DNA of 64,000 nt from Pampus argenteus (taxonomy: Eukaryota > Chordata > Actinopteri > Scombriformes > Stromateidae): positions 9,226,001-9,290,000 of the forward strand of contig CM072863.1 in assembly GCA_036937835.1 (NCBI GenBank), read 5' to 3'. How positions within the stretch are numbered: position 1 is the stretch's first letter; every line of letters starts with the position of its first letter. The position numbers were made by a program, and so were the translations under genes. Below, piece after piece: positions 16,020 through 27,894 of the stretch. Under the pieces are notes generated by a model. That model saw only the letters and a program-made list of their open reading frames with translations. It had not been told where the DNA came from and made no database searches.

Positions 16020-16827
16020 AGTTATGTATAAATATATAATATAAAAAGTAGAAAGTAGACTTAAAGCAAAGAAACGGCCTCCTTCTGTCTCAGATTACTT
16101 CTCACCGCCGGAATCGGCGCCGAAACTCAAAACACAGGAAAATCGGTTTCCATGTGGGTTACTAGGGGAAAATCAGCGGAAGTGAACCCTGAATGTACCG
16201 CCTATTTGAAATAGCGAATAAAACGATTGGCCCATGTCAAGTCATACAATGTTTGGATTGGCTAAAGTTTATGTCAATTATTTTGACCCATCAAACACCC
16301 ACCCCAGCATTGTCATTTCCGTTTGTGTTTCAGTTGCGTTATCGTAGTAGAAACTACTAGAAACTTATGAGTGAGTAAATAATTATTTCAAATGAGTGTG
16401 AAACATAAAATACATAGTTTTCATCTGCATATCCACATTTAACAATTACGTTTTATTCAAAGAGTCACAACAGCGAGTTAGTTTTCCTCTTTTCTACTGC
16501 TTTCTAGCCACTGAAACAACGTTCCGCTTTAGCATGTTGCTGTCCTGAGGATGAAAAGCACCAGGGAAGACGTTTCTCTCAACTGCCAGAGTAAATGTAT
16601 TTAGTTAAGTAACTATAGCTTTATTTATAGCTTGTGAAAATTACAAAGTGTTGCTTAAAGTGTTTTGGTCCGAATTAACGAGTGTCAGCGAAGTGAAAGT
16701 TTGTGAGCAGCAGCAACAACACGGCCTGATGTTTTCACGATAGCTGAGTTCAAGGTCCAACTCAGAGTTCAGGAAAATAGCCACGCTAGTTGTTATCGTT
16801 ATAACAAACAGCTAGCAAACTGGAAAA
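16020..16827. promoter_or_regulatory. RUVBL1/EEFSEC bidirectional promoter interval
   Basis: 808 bp between the two divergent start codons. Inverted CCAAT boxes (ATTGG) are at about 16226-16230 and 16256-16260, 30 bp apart, and an ETS site CGGAAGTG is at 16177-16184. No TATA box in a sensible position. This fits a shared TATA-less housekeeping promoter. On the EEFSEC side, short ORFs start at 16534 (5 codons) and 16551 (18 codons, ending at 16604) before the main ATG; they matter only if that DNA is transcribed. A 5' UTR intron cannot be excluded. Confidence 0.7.
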
Positions 16828-19800
16828 ATGTCAGACTCGACTGTCAGTCGGACTAAAACGTTAAATTTCAACGTCGGGGTGCTCGGACATGTCGACAGCG
16901 GGAAGACGTCGCTTGCCAGGGCGCTGAGCAGCACCGCGTCCACGGCCGCCTTCGACAAGAACCCGCAGTCCCGTGAGAGAGGCATCACGTTGGACCTCGG
17001 CTTCTCCTCTTTCACGGTGGATCTCCCGCATCACCTGCAGGAGAGCCTCGGGCAGCAGCAGCAGCATGACAGCCTGCAGTTCACCCTGGTAGACTGTCCG
17101 GGACACGCCTCTCTGATTCGGACTATTATTGGAGGTGAGCCCCATAAGTTATTTGCAAGTGTTGTTAATAAGAAAGTGACAGAAAATGTTATAAAAACAC
17201 AGATTTCAAGAAGTGGTCAAACATAGAGATAAAAACAAAATATAAAAAGATGAACCATGTGATTATAAAAATACTGGGTAGGTAGTGTAAGTTATATAGT
17301 ATGATGATGATACAGACAACAGTAATCAATCATGTCAAGTAGTTATACACTGGTAAGTGAGAGTACTGTATATACAACTTGAAAATAGTGGAAATCAAAT
17401 CATGTATATGGGACATTAATTCACACTCGGGTCCATCATGTAATGTGCCAGATTTAGCCATACTGGGCAATTTCCATTAGTGATGTAGTGCTCTATATCT
17501 CTTGACTGCATAATAAAGTGCTTCCATTACTAGAATTTGATTGACGCACAATGATACACTGCAGCATCTATGAAACAAAATGCATATAGTTGTAGCTTTT
17601 TTGACAGGCACGTATATGTATGTAAAAATCCTTCAAAACAGCCACACTGTGGTATACTTTAACTGAGAAAAGAAAAAATTCAAATTCCGTAATCAACTCA
17701 AGCACAGATACTGCTTGGTGCCAATGGATCATTTACATATTTAAAGAGAGCATAGTGCAGTACGTACTGGCATATAGATAGCATCTCACTATAGGACATG
17801 GCATGATACGTTGCAGTATTTCCCACCCTTTGTACTTAATGTGTGTATGAAGTAGTAACAACTACATTTTGGTACACAGAGAATCTGTGATAAGCAGACA
17901 TCTGACTCTCAAGTGACTCTCTTAAGTGTTGGATGATTCTTGACTGTATCCTGTTGTCACAATCAAATTTGACGTTCCCAGCAGAGGGCGCCTTCTCTCT
18001 GCAAGTAGTCTGACAGATTATGACATGCTGAATTGGATTAAGTGTCAGTGGTCAGGCACTCAGAGAGTGACCACAGGGCACTAACTCAGAGGGACACAAT
18101 GGATTACCCACTTTCTCTTTTAGTTGTCCTTCTCATTTGTTTCACACCTGACACTTTTTTGTATAGAGCATAAACAGAAAATAGGCAGATTGTGGGTGAA
18201 GTAATGGGCTTGTTATAGAGGCACTCAAACACTGAATTTTGCTGTGTCGTGTAACCAATATACTAAATGAAACTTATAAGCCAGTGGGGTGGCACATGCT
18301 ATAGATTAGGGAGGAAGGAAAGTGTAGGGATTGGGGTATGTATTAAACTTCCCCTCTTGTCCCAAGTGGGGAGAACACAGGAAAGAGAGGCAGCCAAATG
18401 GAAGGAGAGAAAAGAGGGGAACACAGGAAAGAAAGACTGCCAAAGTCAGGAAAAGAAAAGAGGGAAAGGAAAGACAACCAAGCGAGCTGCAGCTCTGATT
18501 TCAACCCTCTAGCCCTTTACTCTCTCTTTGCTTTTGTGCACCCCTCCCCTAATTTCTCTTCTTGCTCTACTGTTTTTCTTGGGTGTCTGTGTCCATTCCT
18601 GTTTGTATTGCTGTTGTCGGCTTCATAGTTGATATCACACTGAGGTTGCTGTTTGTGGATGAATCAATAGATAAAATCACTCAAACCTTCAGAGGTTTAT
18701 TTTATAGTGTGCTATATTAAATATGTATGTGTCTGTTAATTACTGTGACATTTGGGTTTTATTGCACGTCAGTAATATTTAATATCTACTTGATCATTTT
18801 TTTTCATTTTTGTGTCTTTTCTAGGGGCTCAAATCATTGACCTGATGATGCTGGTGGTGGACGTGGTGAAAGGGGTGCAGACTCAGACTGCAGAGTGTCT
18901 GCTGATAGGAGAGCTGACCTGCCCTCGCATGGTGGTCGTCTTGAACAAGATTGACCTACTGCCAGCCAACAAGAGACAAAGTGCCATTGAGAAGATGACC
19001 AAGAGAATGCACAAAACACTGGAGGGCACCAGGTTCGCATTTAATACAAATAAAATGCTTAATTTAAAGATGTGTTAAAAGAAGTGGCTGTAAAATCTGT
19101 GTCCAGAAAGTTAAGTAGGTTAGACCATCCCAAGTGCCTCCAGCGATTTCCTATTTCTCTTTCACTAATAATTCTCCCTTCCTCTCTGTTTTTTCAATTA
19201 AATAGTTTAAGTCATTTTAATCATTACTTCAACATTAAAGTATGAAGTTATTTCAACATGTTTTTTGTTGTCCAGATTTAAGGAGTGTCCAGTGATTGCT
19301 GTGGCAGCAAAGCCTGGAGGCCCAGAGGCTGCTGACACAGAGCAGCCACAGGGAGTGCCAGAGTTAATAGAGGTAAAGAAACACACTAAAAATACACAGT
19401 ACAGTGTGTACTATTACTGGTAAACTGAAGACGAGGTTGGTATTACTGTATATTACTTAAATAGTTTCTCTCTTTCGTCTGGGTTCATATGTGTATGTGT
19501 TTCTCTCGCTTGCGAGTCACACACACTCTTGCAGTAGTGTGACAGAAGTTGTATTTCCTTGTGTCAATAGGTGTATCTTATTTCCTTTTTGGTTTGTGTT
19601 TCAGCTTTTGAAGAAACAGACATACCTCCCGCAGCGAGACCCCGGAGGTGACCTTCTGATGGCTGTGGATCATTGTTTCTCCATCCGTGGTCAGGGAACA
19701 GTCATGACTGGGACAATCCTGCAGGGGTCGCTGGCCATCAATGACACCGTGGAAATCCCAGCGCTAAAGGTACGCTTCAAAGAATGGGCATGAATTATGA

Positions 19801-22800
19801 ATATCTGATATTTACAAACGGGCAACATACCCAAGTGCTGGAAATGCTTTTGTGGGAACCACAGTGTTTCGGAAGTTCAGAAGTTGACTGGATGTGGGCA
19901 GACAGAGGGAGGGATGGCTGAGAGGATGTGTCAGTTTAATGTGAGGGAAGGATGAGGGGACTGGGGGGTGGACTGGCAGCACAGGAGTTTAGTAATTCAG
20001 ACCAGATGCAAACTTTCAGCTGGGCTCAGCAGTTTTGTCAGTAGTCATATTCACCTCTTGGTGGCAGCAAATGGCTAAATAATGAGTCAATTGTGATCAT
20101 TCTTGGATCTGAACCACTACTGTTGATTTTGTCAGTGTGTGATAAAAGAAAATAATGAACAACTACAAAGACATTGTGGTATGTCTGATACAACAAACAG
20201 TGATGGTTATATTGATAAGTACTCGGATAGATAGATATCTTTCAGTTATGTAATTGTATACTTGTGAAATCAAAACAAAGTACATCATCAGCTATAACTG
20301 AGTTTTTGTCAGTGTTTGATATTTTTAAATACATATTCAAATATTTTTTTTTTACCAAAATCCTGACATTTTTCCCAACAAATGAACCACGTACAATAGT
20401 TTGCACTTCAATAAAGCTTTGTGGGATTAATTGACAGTTAATACATTATATAGAACACAATATTTTGACAAAAGTCTCTATTAGCTTTTAAAAACAGACA
20501 TAGTCGAAGTGGTTCTGCATGTTCAATTAGTTGTTCACTTAGGTGCATATTTTAATGACATTATCACATGCTGTATTCCATGTTTAGTTGTTTTAATAGT
20601 AACTTGGACCTGAAGAAATTATTGAAAATGTTAGAGAAACATTTAAACATACATGTATGTTTAAAAGGTATTAAAATCAACATGTATTTCTTGTTCTATA
20701 AAATATGAAGTGTCAGTAGTAGAGTCCCAGTGTGCTGCTTTTCCTTTCTCTTGTCTCTGTGAATTGTGCAGCTTTCCAAATCTGACCTGTAAAAACTAGT
20801 TTTTAAATCTGTTATTTAATTACTGTACATTTGTGCTTTCTGACATCAGGTGACAAAAAAGGTAAAATCAGTGCAGATGTTTCGGAAACCAGTGTCGGGA
20901 GCCATGCAGGGAGATCGTGTTGGTGTGTGTGTGACACAGTTTGACCCTAAACTGTTGGAGCGGGGTGTGGTGTGCACTCCAGGGTCCCTGCGCACCCTCT
21001 ACGCAGCAGTCATCTCTGTCAGGAAGATAGGCTACTTCAAGGGCTCTCTTGCCACCCGTACCAAGTTCCACATTACAGTGGGACACGAGACAGTCATGGC
21101 GAGGGTGACCTTCTTTGGCCTACCACCTGTGGCGGTCTCAGAGCCCCCTTCAGACTCTAAACCACCTCAAGAGCCATGTTCACTAGAAACGGCCTTCACC
21201 TTCGACAGGGAGTACTTTTACCAGGATGAATATCTCACTGCTCAGAGAGAGGTGACTTCAGGACCTGACCCAGAGCAATGGGCTTTGTTAGAGTTTGAAC
21301 ATCCAGTCACGTGTCCCTCACTCTGCCTTGTGATTGGCTCCAAGCTGGACACAGACATCCATGCTAATACATGCCGTTTGGCCTTCCAAGGCCGTCTGCT
21401 GCAGGGGTTTGAAGATAAAGGCTATGCTGAGACTGCCCTGCCTCGCCTGCGCATCTACAAGACCAAACAGAAGGAGGGACAAGTGGATAGGGTGAGTGGA
21501 CACTAAACAGTTCTGTCTGTTATTACAAATGGTCTTTTTCTGACTCTTCATTTTTCTGCGTAACCTTGAAACTTCCCCTTGATTCTCTGCCCTCTCTATC
21601 ACCCTGTACTCCGCTCCGGTTCTTCTTTGGATGTTTCTCATTGCTGGTGGCACTGGAGCGTGCCTCGCAGACAGAGCCCCTATTGTATATTCCTAAACAG
21701 ACACGTACACACAAACAAGTATGCATATGCAGCTCTGATGAGCAATGTTTGAGACATGGGTGGGTATGCATGCCTTAGCATGTGCTGTGACACAGAGGTG
21801 TATGTGGGTGGCCGTCTGACGCCACTCGCCCTGTCTAGCTGTCAGAGGCTGGCGCTGTTTGGACACACCTGAGTGGCACAGGAATACCCACATGACTCTG
21901 TGAGTTCACCGGATTCTTTCTCTACTTCTGTCTGGGTCAGCATCTCTCTCTCTCTCTCTTTCTCTCTCTTTTTCTCTCTTTCTCTCCCATGCTGTTTTGA
22001 TTTTCATTCTTGTGATTGGTGTTACATTCTGTCCTGATTTCTAGTTCATAGTGATCCATATCGCGACTTATTGAATTCTGTTTTTTTTTTATTGACATCA
22101 AGATCTGATTTGACAATTTCTCTTTATGTCTACAAGCTTTACAAGTCTTTAGGATTTTATCAAAACCACTTATCTTATTTATAGTCCTTATCTGTCTGGT
22201 ACTTATTTAATACTCGTCTTTTTTTGTACTGTGCAAAACAATTAATATTAAAATTATAAATTAATATGTACATTTAAAACAGATTAAGCATTTACATATA
22301 CAGTTGAAAATATAGCTTTGCTGCAAATGCCACTTCCTTATATCCTCAAGTTATGGTAAAAGAACCAAGCTGAAGTTCTTACAAACTTTAAACCAGTTTC
22401 TTTTCAGAACCAAGTTTTTGGATGCATCCCTATCTGTGTGTGTGCTGAAGTGTGTTATTCTGCAGTGTACAGTTAAGTTTCTCTGTGTGCACTGTCATGC
22501 AGGACCAGATCCCGGTCAGGGGTCAAGTGTGAGTGCTAGTTTCCTGCTGTTAACACCTCAGGCTGTTGACAGCTCCAGTCACTGACTCAGTAGTCGTACA
22601 GCGTGTGTGAGAGGTCAGATCCTGGTCATGTAAAATTACATTTGTTGTTCATCTGTCTCCCAGAATGAGGCAGTTATCTTTCAAGACTTAAGAATTCCTG
22701 TTTGTAAAGGACACATTACTGGCATTGTTGAGATATGACGGCCTCAACCAGTCACCATTCATATGGTCTGTCAAATGTGTATAGCAACTGTATTTTTTTT

Positions 22801-24085
22801 ATCAGTGCATCAGTCACGCTTGAGGGACGTCAGGGTCAAATGTTCAAGAATGAATGAGGGTCAGGCAGAAGAGAGAGGAAGAGCTGGTGTTAGAGGGGAA
22901 GACAGCCGGAGACAGAGTGGTGCCCTCCTGTTATCAGATTAGATCAACTTAGTGATGGATGATAAGCAAGAAAATGCAAACAAATAAAGCATAAATGTGA
23001 AAGAGGATGAAAGAGAGAGTGTGAGACAGCCAGGCGGCGAGCCTTAAAGAATGCAGCTCACGGTTGATGAGGGCACAGGATGGAGGATGAGTCGTTCTTC
23101 CTCACCCTGATGGCAGAAGGAAATCATGGTAACCCACAAGATCTAAGCATCAGAGGAAGAAGCCAGGAGATCAAACTTGAGCTCCTCCTGATATTTCACA
23201 GTTGTAATGTGACATATCCTTGTACACCATTTAACTTCTGATTGCATCATTTCGGCTGCAGTTCATAAGTCTTTTGTTCCACTCTCTTGTACTCAGGTGA
23301 CTGATGATTACACTGTGATTGGCCGCAGCCTGTTCAAGAAGGAGACCAACCTCCAGCTCTTTGTGGGGTTGAAGGTCACACTGTCGACGGGCGAGACCGG
23401 TGTTATCGAGGGCGGGTTCGGACAGAGTGGGAAGTATAAAATTCGAGTACAAGGTATGGATTTATCAGATGCATTTCCATTATGTTTAGTTTGACACTGA
23501 GCTGAATAGATACGTCTCCCTCTTCATCACACACACACAAAAAGCACTTTTGTCTATCTGTCCTTGTATTTTGGGAGCTCTGCTGATGGTTTTCAGGATG
23601 TGGTAAGAGTGGTAGATCTGACATCCCAAGCCACATTCCCAGGATTCCTCTGGGGATTGCCTGTGTTCCGGGGGAAGTCTGTTCTGTGTTTATTTTACCT
23701 TCTGTTGCTCCAAACCCACGGCTCCACACCGGGAGGGAAGAGAAAACAAAAAACATTTAGAAAGAGAACCTCACCTACATCCTCTTCACTGTCTCACACT
23801 TGCATACTCAAATGTCTTTGACATACATATATACAGATCCTCACATATGAACATAGTGCAGACATTCAGTGGTGTTCATTTGGGACTCTGCCAGGCTTCA
23901 GGCGGAAGATGGTACTACTCTGCTGCTGCTTAGACGTTAAACTGATACAGAAAGATGGTATTTAGTCTTTTGCAAGTTCTACATTTAAATGCAGATGTTT
24001 CTGTTGCTAAAAAGGTCTCATGTCTCTTGAATCATTCTTCTAGGTGAATATATGTACGTTTATGGGTGTATTGGTGCTTTTTCTC

Positions 24086-24139
<54 letters not shown>

Positions 24140-26092
24140 TGCATAAGATGGAGAGAATAAATGTGCAAGACAGTGTCTGCTTTCATGCAGACTTCACTGC
24201 CAAATGCTTTTCTGTTGCTCATATTTCTATGTTATTTATAGGGCTGTAACTAATGATTACTTTTGTTATCGATTAATCTGCCGGTCATTTTCTTGATTAT
24301 GCAGTTAATCTTTGGTCCATAAAATGTCAGAAAATATTTTTTAAAAAAGCCATCACAATTTCCTGAAGCCGAAGGCGATATCATCATATTGCTTGTTTTG
24401 TTCAACCAACAGTCCAAAACCCCAAAATTTTCATGTTTTTTTTCATGTTTCATACAGAGAAAAGCAGCAAATCCTCACATTTGAAAAGCCAGAAAGTTTG
24501 GCATTTGTACTTAAGGAGTGACTTTTGATAATTAAATAAATAAGCAATAGTTGCTGATTAATTTTATGTCAATCAACGCTTATGTCAACAGAAATAATGC
24601 ACCATTTAAATGTTTACAGAGATCTGACCTTATCTACAGACTTTATTTAAAGCTCTCCATAATCTTCTCGTGTCTTCCTTTCTGTGCATGTACATGTGCT
24701 ACCAGTCTAGATTTTATTACAATGACTGATATAAAATGAACTGTACATCACATCATCCGGTCACTTCTTCATTAGTGGGATACTTAACATGGGTTTTTTC
24801 CAAAGGACATAAGGGACAGTGAGATTATCATTCCCCCATACTCTATGAACATATAACACAGTAGTGTTATGTTGCCCCTCAAAAAATACATTTACTGTCA
24901 ACTTGGCAGATGACCAAGTTTTATATGAAGTGCACCAAAGCTGATTTTTACCCATATTTGGTGCTTGTTTGGTGTTAATCTTGCATCCTGTCCTATAAAC
25001 ATGCTGTCTAATGTACATAATACCTCTTGCTTCACACACACCAATCTTGATTCTTAGATTCTTTATCAGTGATAGTCCCATTACCTATGCAGTCCCATGC
25101 AAGAATGTCATGATATAATAGTGTTATTTAATTGAAGAACAAGTGTATAAAGGAACAATCTTAATGTGTCATTTGTATGTGAACACAAATCATTTAAGTT
25201 TGGGTACGTGTGTGTCTTTTGTGGAGATAAATGAACATTTTCAGCTGAGATAACATGGGGAGATTTCTGGCGGCACTGCAACCATAACAACCCTCACATT
25301 GGCATAACGATAACAAGAAGAATGCTGGCGCCGTCGTACGTGAGGTCAGACAGTCAGCGTGTAAAGCAGTGAACCCAAAACATTGCTTGCCTTCTCAGTG
25401 CAAAATCGCAAGCAAACAAGCAGCCAGTTTCAAGTAAAGATATGATGGCATAGATGAGTTCGCAGTGCAAGCATGAGGAACATCAGACAACAACTCGGTG
25501 TTCACACGAAACAGCTGAGTAAGACCCAAGGAAGGAAGGATCCTGAGTTTAGGTCTTAGCAGAAAGAGGAGGCCCAAAAACTGCAGTGTACATAACTAGT
25601 CTCCAGAGGCAACAGAGACCTGGTTCTCTGCACATTTTCATCAGTTACATCAGGAGGATGAAGGCATCAGTTGATCTAGAGGTCAGCACACTGAACAGCA
25701 CTGATACAGCACCTGCTGCATACATAACAGTGAAGAAAAGATCTCTATCATGTATCAGATACACCTACACTGAGATGATTAAGTTGACCTAAGTACTGCA
25801 TATTATGATCTAGAATCATTACATAAAGGGATCTATTTATATAACTTGTTTTTTCTTAAATAATAGATAATCAACCCTTTTCTTGACTTGTCTGTTTATG
25901 TTTTCTTTAGCGGGTCTTCTCCCAGAAACCAAGCAGTTGTTATCTTCTGCCTCTAAGAAGAAAGGGAAGGGGGGGAGCAAAGGTGGATCTGCAATCGAAG
26001 AGGAGCCCAAAGCAGACTCTCAGCCTGTTAGCATTCACTTGCATTTCAAGCGCTATGTCTTTGATCCCCATAAGAAAATGGTTCAGTCGTGA
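16828..26092 (+). CDS. eefsec: Selenocysteine-tRNA-specific elongation factor (eEFSec/SelB)
   Basis: Translational GTPase that delivers Sec-tRNA to UGA codons with SECISBP2 and the SECIS element. Seven coding exons: 16828-17134, 18825-19032, 19276-19372, 19605-19769, 20850-21491, 23297-23453 and 25911-26092 (TGA). All are in frame, giving 585 residues (human 596). G1 P-loop GHVDSGKT is at 20-27, switch region RERGITLDLGF, G3 DCPGH at 89-93 and G4 NKID at 143-146. EF-Tu-like domains 2-3 follow (FSIRGQGTVMTGTI; GDRVGVCVTQFDPKLLERG), then the SelB-type domain IV with VIGRSLFKKETN, STGETG and the terminal FKRYVFDPHKKMVQS. A short Gln tract lies in the G domain at about residues 75-78. The start ATG gives the expected short leader before the P-loop. 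The linker in the last exon is Lys/Gly-rich and divergent. The exon 2 donor (AG|GTTCGC) is weak. Confidence 0.97.
17978..17990 (+). promoter_or_regulatory. Perfect CTCF core motif in EEFSEC intron 1
   Basis: CCAGCAGAGGGCG matches CCASYAGRKGGCR at 13 of 13 positions and continues CC, as in strong sites. It lies in otherwise AT-rich intron about 1.15 kb after the EEFSEC ATG. Binding is not shown. Confidence 0.6.
18373..18464. repeat. 46-bp imperfect tandem duplication, purine-rich
   Basis: Two units, 18373-18418 and 18419-18464. Both start GAACACAGGAAAG and end GAAAAGAGGG; the middles differ by scattered substitutions with no indel. Strongly purine on the plus strand. Confidence 0.85.
19770..20849 (+). 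other. EEFSEC intron 4
   Basis: About 1.08 kb, AT-rich. Contains a weaker CTCF-like word (11 of 13) at 20054-20066 and a 24-bp perfect palindrome at 20642-20665. No exon seen. Confidence 0.5.
20642..20665. repeat. 24-bp perfect palindrome
   Basis: Half-site TTTAAACATACA is followed immediately by its exact reverse complement with no spacer. Could extrude as a short cruciform or be a dimer binding site; function unknown. Confidence 0.8.
21492..23296 (+). other. EEFSEC intron 5
   Basis: About 1.8 kb. Contains a pyrimidine (CT)n tract at 21943-21988 and a DR1-type nuclear-receptor word at 22513-22525. No exon seen. Confidence 0.5.
21943..21988. repeat. (CT)n / TTTCTCTC pyrimidine tract
   Basis: Low-complexity CT run with short T interruptions inside EEFSEC intron 5. 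Confidence 0.85.
24088..24135. repeat. (CA)n microsatellite, about 23 units
   Basis: Uninterrupted CA run in EEFSEC intron 6. Confidence 0.95.
24240..24576 (+). mobile_element. Degraded MITE-like interspersed repeat of percomorph type
   Basis: Begins AGGGCTGTAACTAATGATTA, followed by a GATTAATCTG segment. Internal words CCAACAGTCCAAAACCCC (24406-24423) and AAAGCAGCAAATCCTCACAT (24461-24480), and an end near TTGCTGATTAATTTTATGTC, match from memory a very abundant non-autonomous repeat of spiny-rayed fishes whose ends form an inverted repeat. The right end here is diverged or truncated. No ORF. Family name and superfamily are not certain. Confidence 0.7.
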
Positions 26093-26489
26093 CCTTTGTT
26101 TCACAGCTTTCAGACTAGCACTGTGTAGCAGTTCTGGAGACGGGGAGAGGATAGCTTCAGGTTTTTTTTAGAGGTGAGGGGAATACTCGTCTCTGTATCA
26201 GGGTTGAGTGCATGTGAGACAGTTATAGTTTTATCTCTGTTTATGGAGATGGAAGCTGCTCTTTTGTCCGTGATGCATTTGAGTTGTTTTACATAATCAT
26301 GCTTTAGTTCAATTATTTTGATTTGCCGCAAACCTTCCTGTCTGTAACTTTCAGCTTTTAATTGGCATAATCACATGATCTAGGATTTAAAAACAATCAC
26401 AGGTTTGTTCAGATCTATGCACCCACCGTTGCAATATTTTTCTCCTTAATTTTATTTCCTGTAATGAAAATTTGTAGAGCTGCATTAAA
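26093..26489 (+). other. EEFSEC 3' UTR and poly(A) signal
   Basis: ATTAAA at 26484-26489 is the first reasonable signal after the stop, giving a UTR of about 0.4 kb. Other ends are possible. Confidence 0.55.
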
Positions 26490-27856
26490 GCAAACCCACC
26501 CTGAAACTCCATTTCTGACTGTTATTTTTTCTGTGCAATCATTGGAAATGTCCTAAATCAAAAGGCGATTAATGTTGTTGTTTCACAGAATAAGATGAAT
26601 TCATGGGCAACAATGTCACTATGACTAAATCACTATCAGCCACAGGTCATATGTGTGATGCCTTTTGCTGCATATGTGAGAGAGAAAATGTATCAACATA
26701 CTATATTACAGTTCAAATACACTGAATACATACTGAACCCAAAACCCTCTAATGTCGCACTGAGTCCAGAATTCAATACATGTACTACAGGAGCTGGAGC
26801 TAACATCCATTATTACACTGTACTGCAAAAGCAATGTCACTTTATCATCTACTGTCCCCACATTTATATTTGTCTTTTTTCTTTTTCATTTTTTGTTGTG
26901 TAAACAATGGAAAAAAAAAAACTGCATCAATCATTAGGTGATTGATGGTGCAGTTGATAAGCCAGTTACTGAGAACAGTGCAGTGTGAAATGATCATGTC
27001 TCTGTGTGTACTGTATGTGTTTTCCATTCTGTCACAGACGTGTTTTGGGGCGGGGCAGTGAGAGTGCAGGACACTCGGTATGTAGCGAATGATGTCAGCA
27101 AACTGTCCCTGTGAAGAGCAACTCTATCTCAGAGGAATCTGTGGAAATTGGAGAGAGAGAGGAAGGAGGGAGGGAGGAGCAGGAGCAATAGGGGACACTG
27201 GAAGGATTGTTCCTCTGAGTGACAGTCCTTTTAGTCTTATCTCCTTTCGTTCCTCTTATAGAAAACCAGACGGGAAAAAAAAAAATCTCTGTCGCTTTTT
27301 ACTCTTGTGTCTCTCCAATTTCTCTTCCTCGCTCCACCCCCTTCTTTCATTCTCCTTCAATTCTAGTTTTTATTGAAAAAATGTTTCTCTGTGCCTTACT
27401 GGTCTCATTCATCATCATGAAACAATAATGGAAATCATTTTTGGGTTCTAAAATATTTCCCTTAATGTCTTAATTACATAGACGGGCCATGACGATGTGC
27501 ATCTTTTTGTCATTGCTGTAGTATCAGTCAGTTGGAGATGGATGCAAGTATTTTTTTTTAAATTTAGCAACTAGTGTTTATAATATCAGATACAGATCTA
27601 ACATCTTATCATTCTTAAAACAATAACTAATAGCTGAAAGCTATTGTTGTGTCTTGCATCACAAAAGGAATATGCATTACGGTTTAATATATTTGTAAAC
27701 ACTGAATCAATTTGCCAGTGTGTTGTATTAGAAGATAATTATTTTCATCCTCCTTGTCTTGATAAAGATCCTCCTGCTTTTCATTAATACAGACGCGGGA
27801 GTGTGGTTGACTGGGTTTCCCTGAGTATGTTTTAACATGCATGCTAATCCTGTTGT

Positions 27857-27894
<38 letters not shown>

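Larger units (their letters stand above)
17135..18824 (+). other. EEFSEC intron 1
   Basis: About 1.7 kb, AT-rich. It contains a perfect CTCF core at 17978-17990 and a purine-rich 46-bp tandem duplication at 18373-18464. No alternative exon recognised. Confidence 0.6.
23454..25910 (+). other. EEFSEC intron 6
   Basis: About 2.46 kb, the longest intron of the gene. It holds a CA microsatellite and a transposon-derived repeat (listed separately). The right half (24580-25900) shows nothing I can name. Confidence 0.6.

Noticed and set aside
21318..21771. Minus-strand open frames over EEFSEC exon 5 and intron 5
   Set aside because: Shadow of the 642-nt EEFSEC exon, then low-complexity intron.
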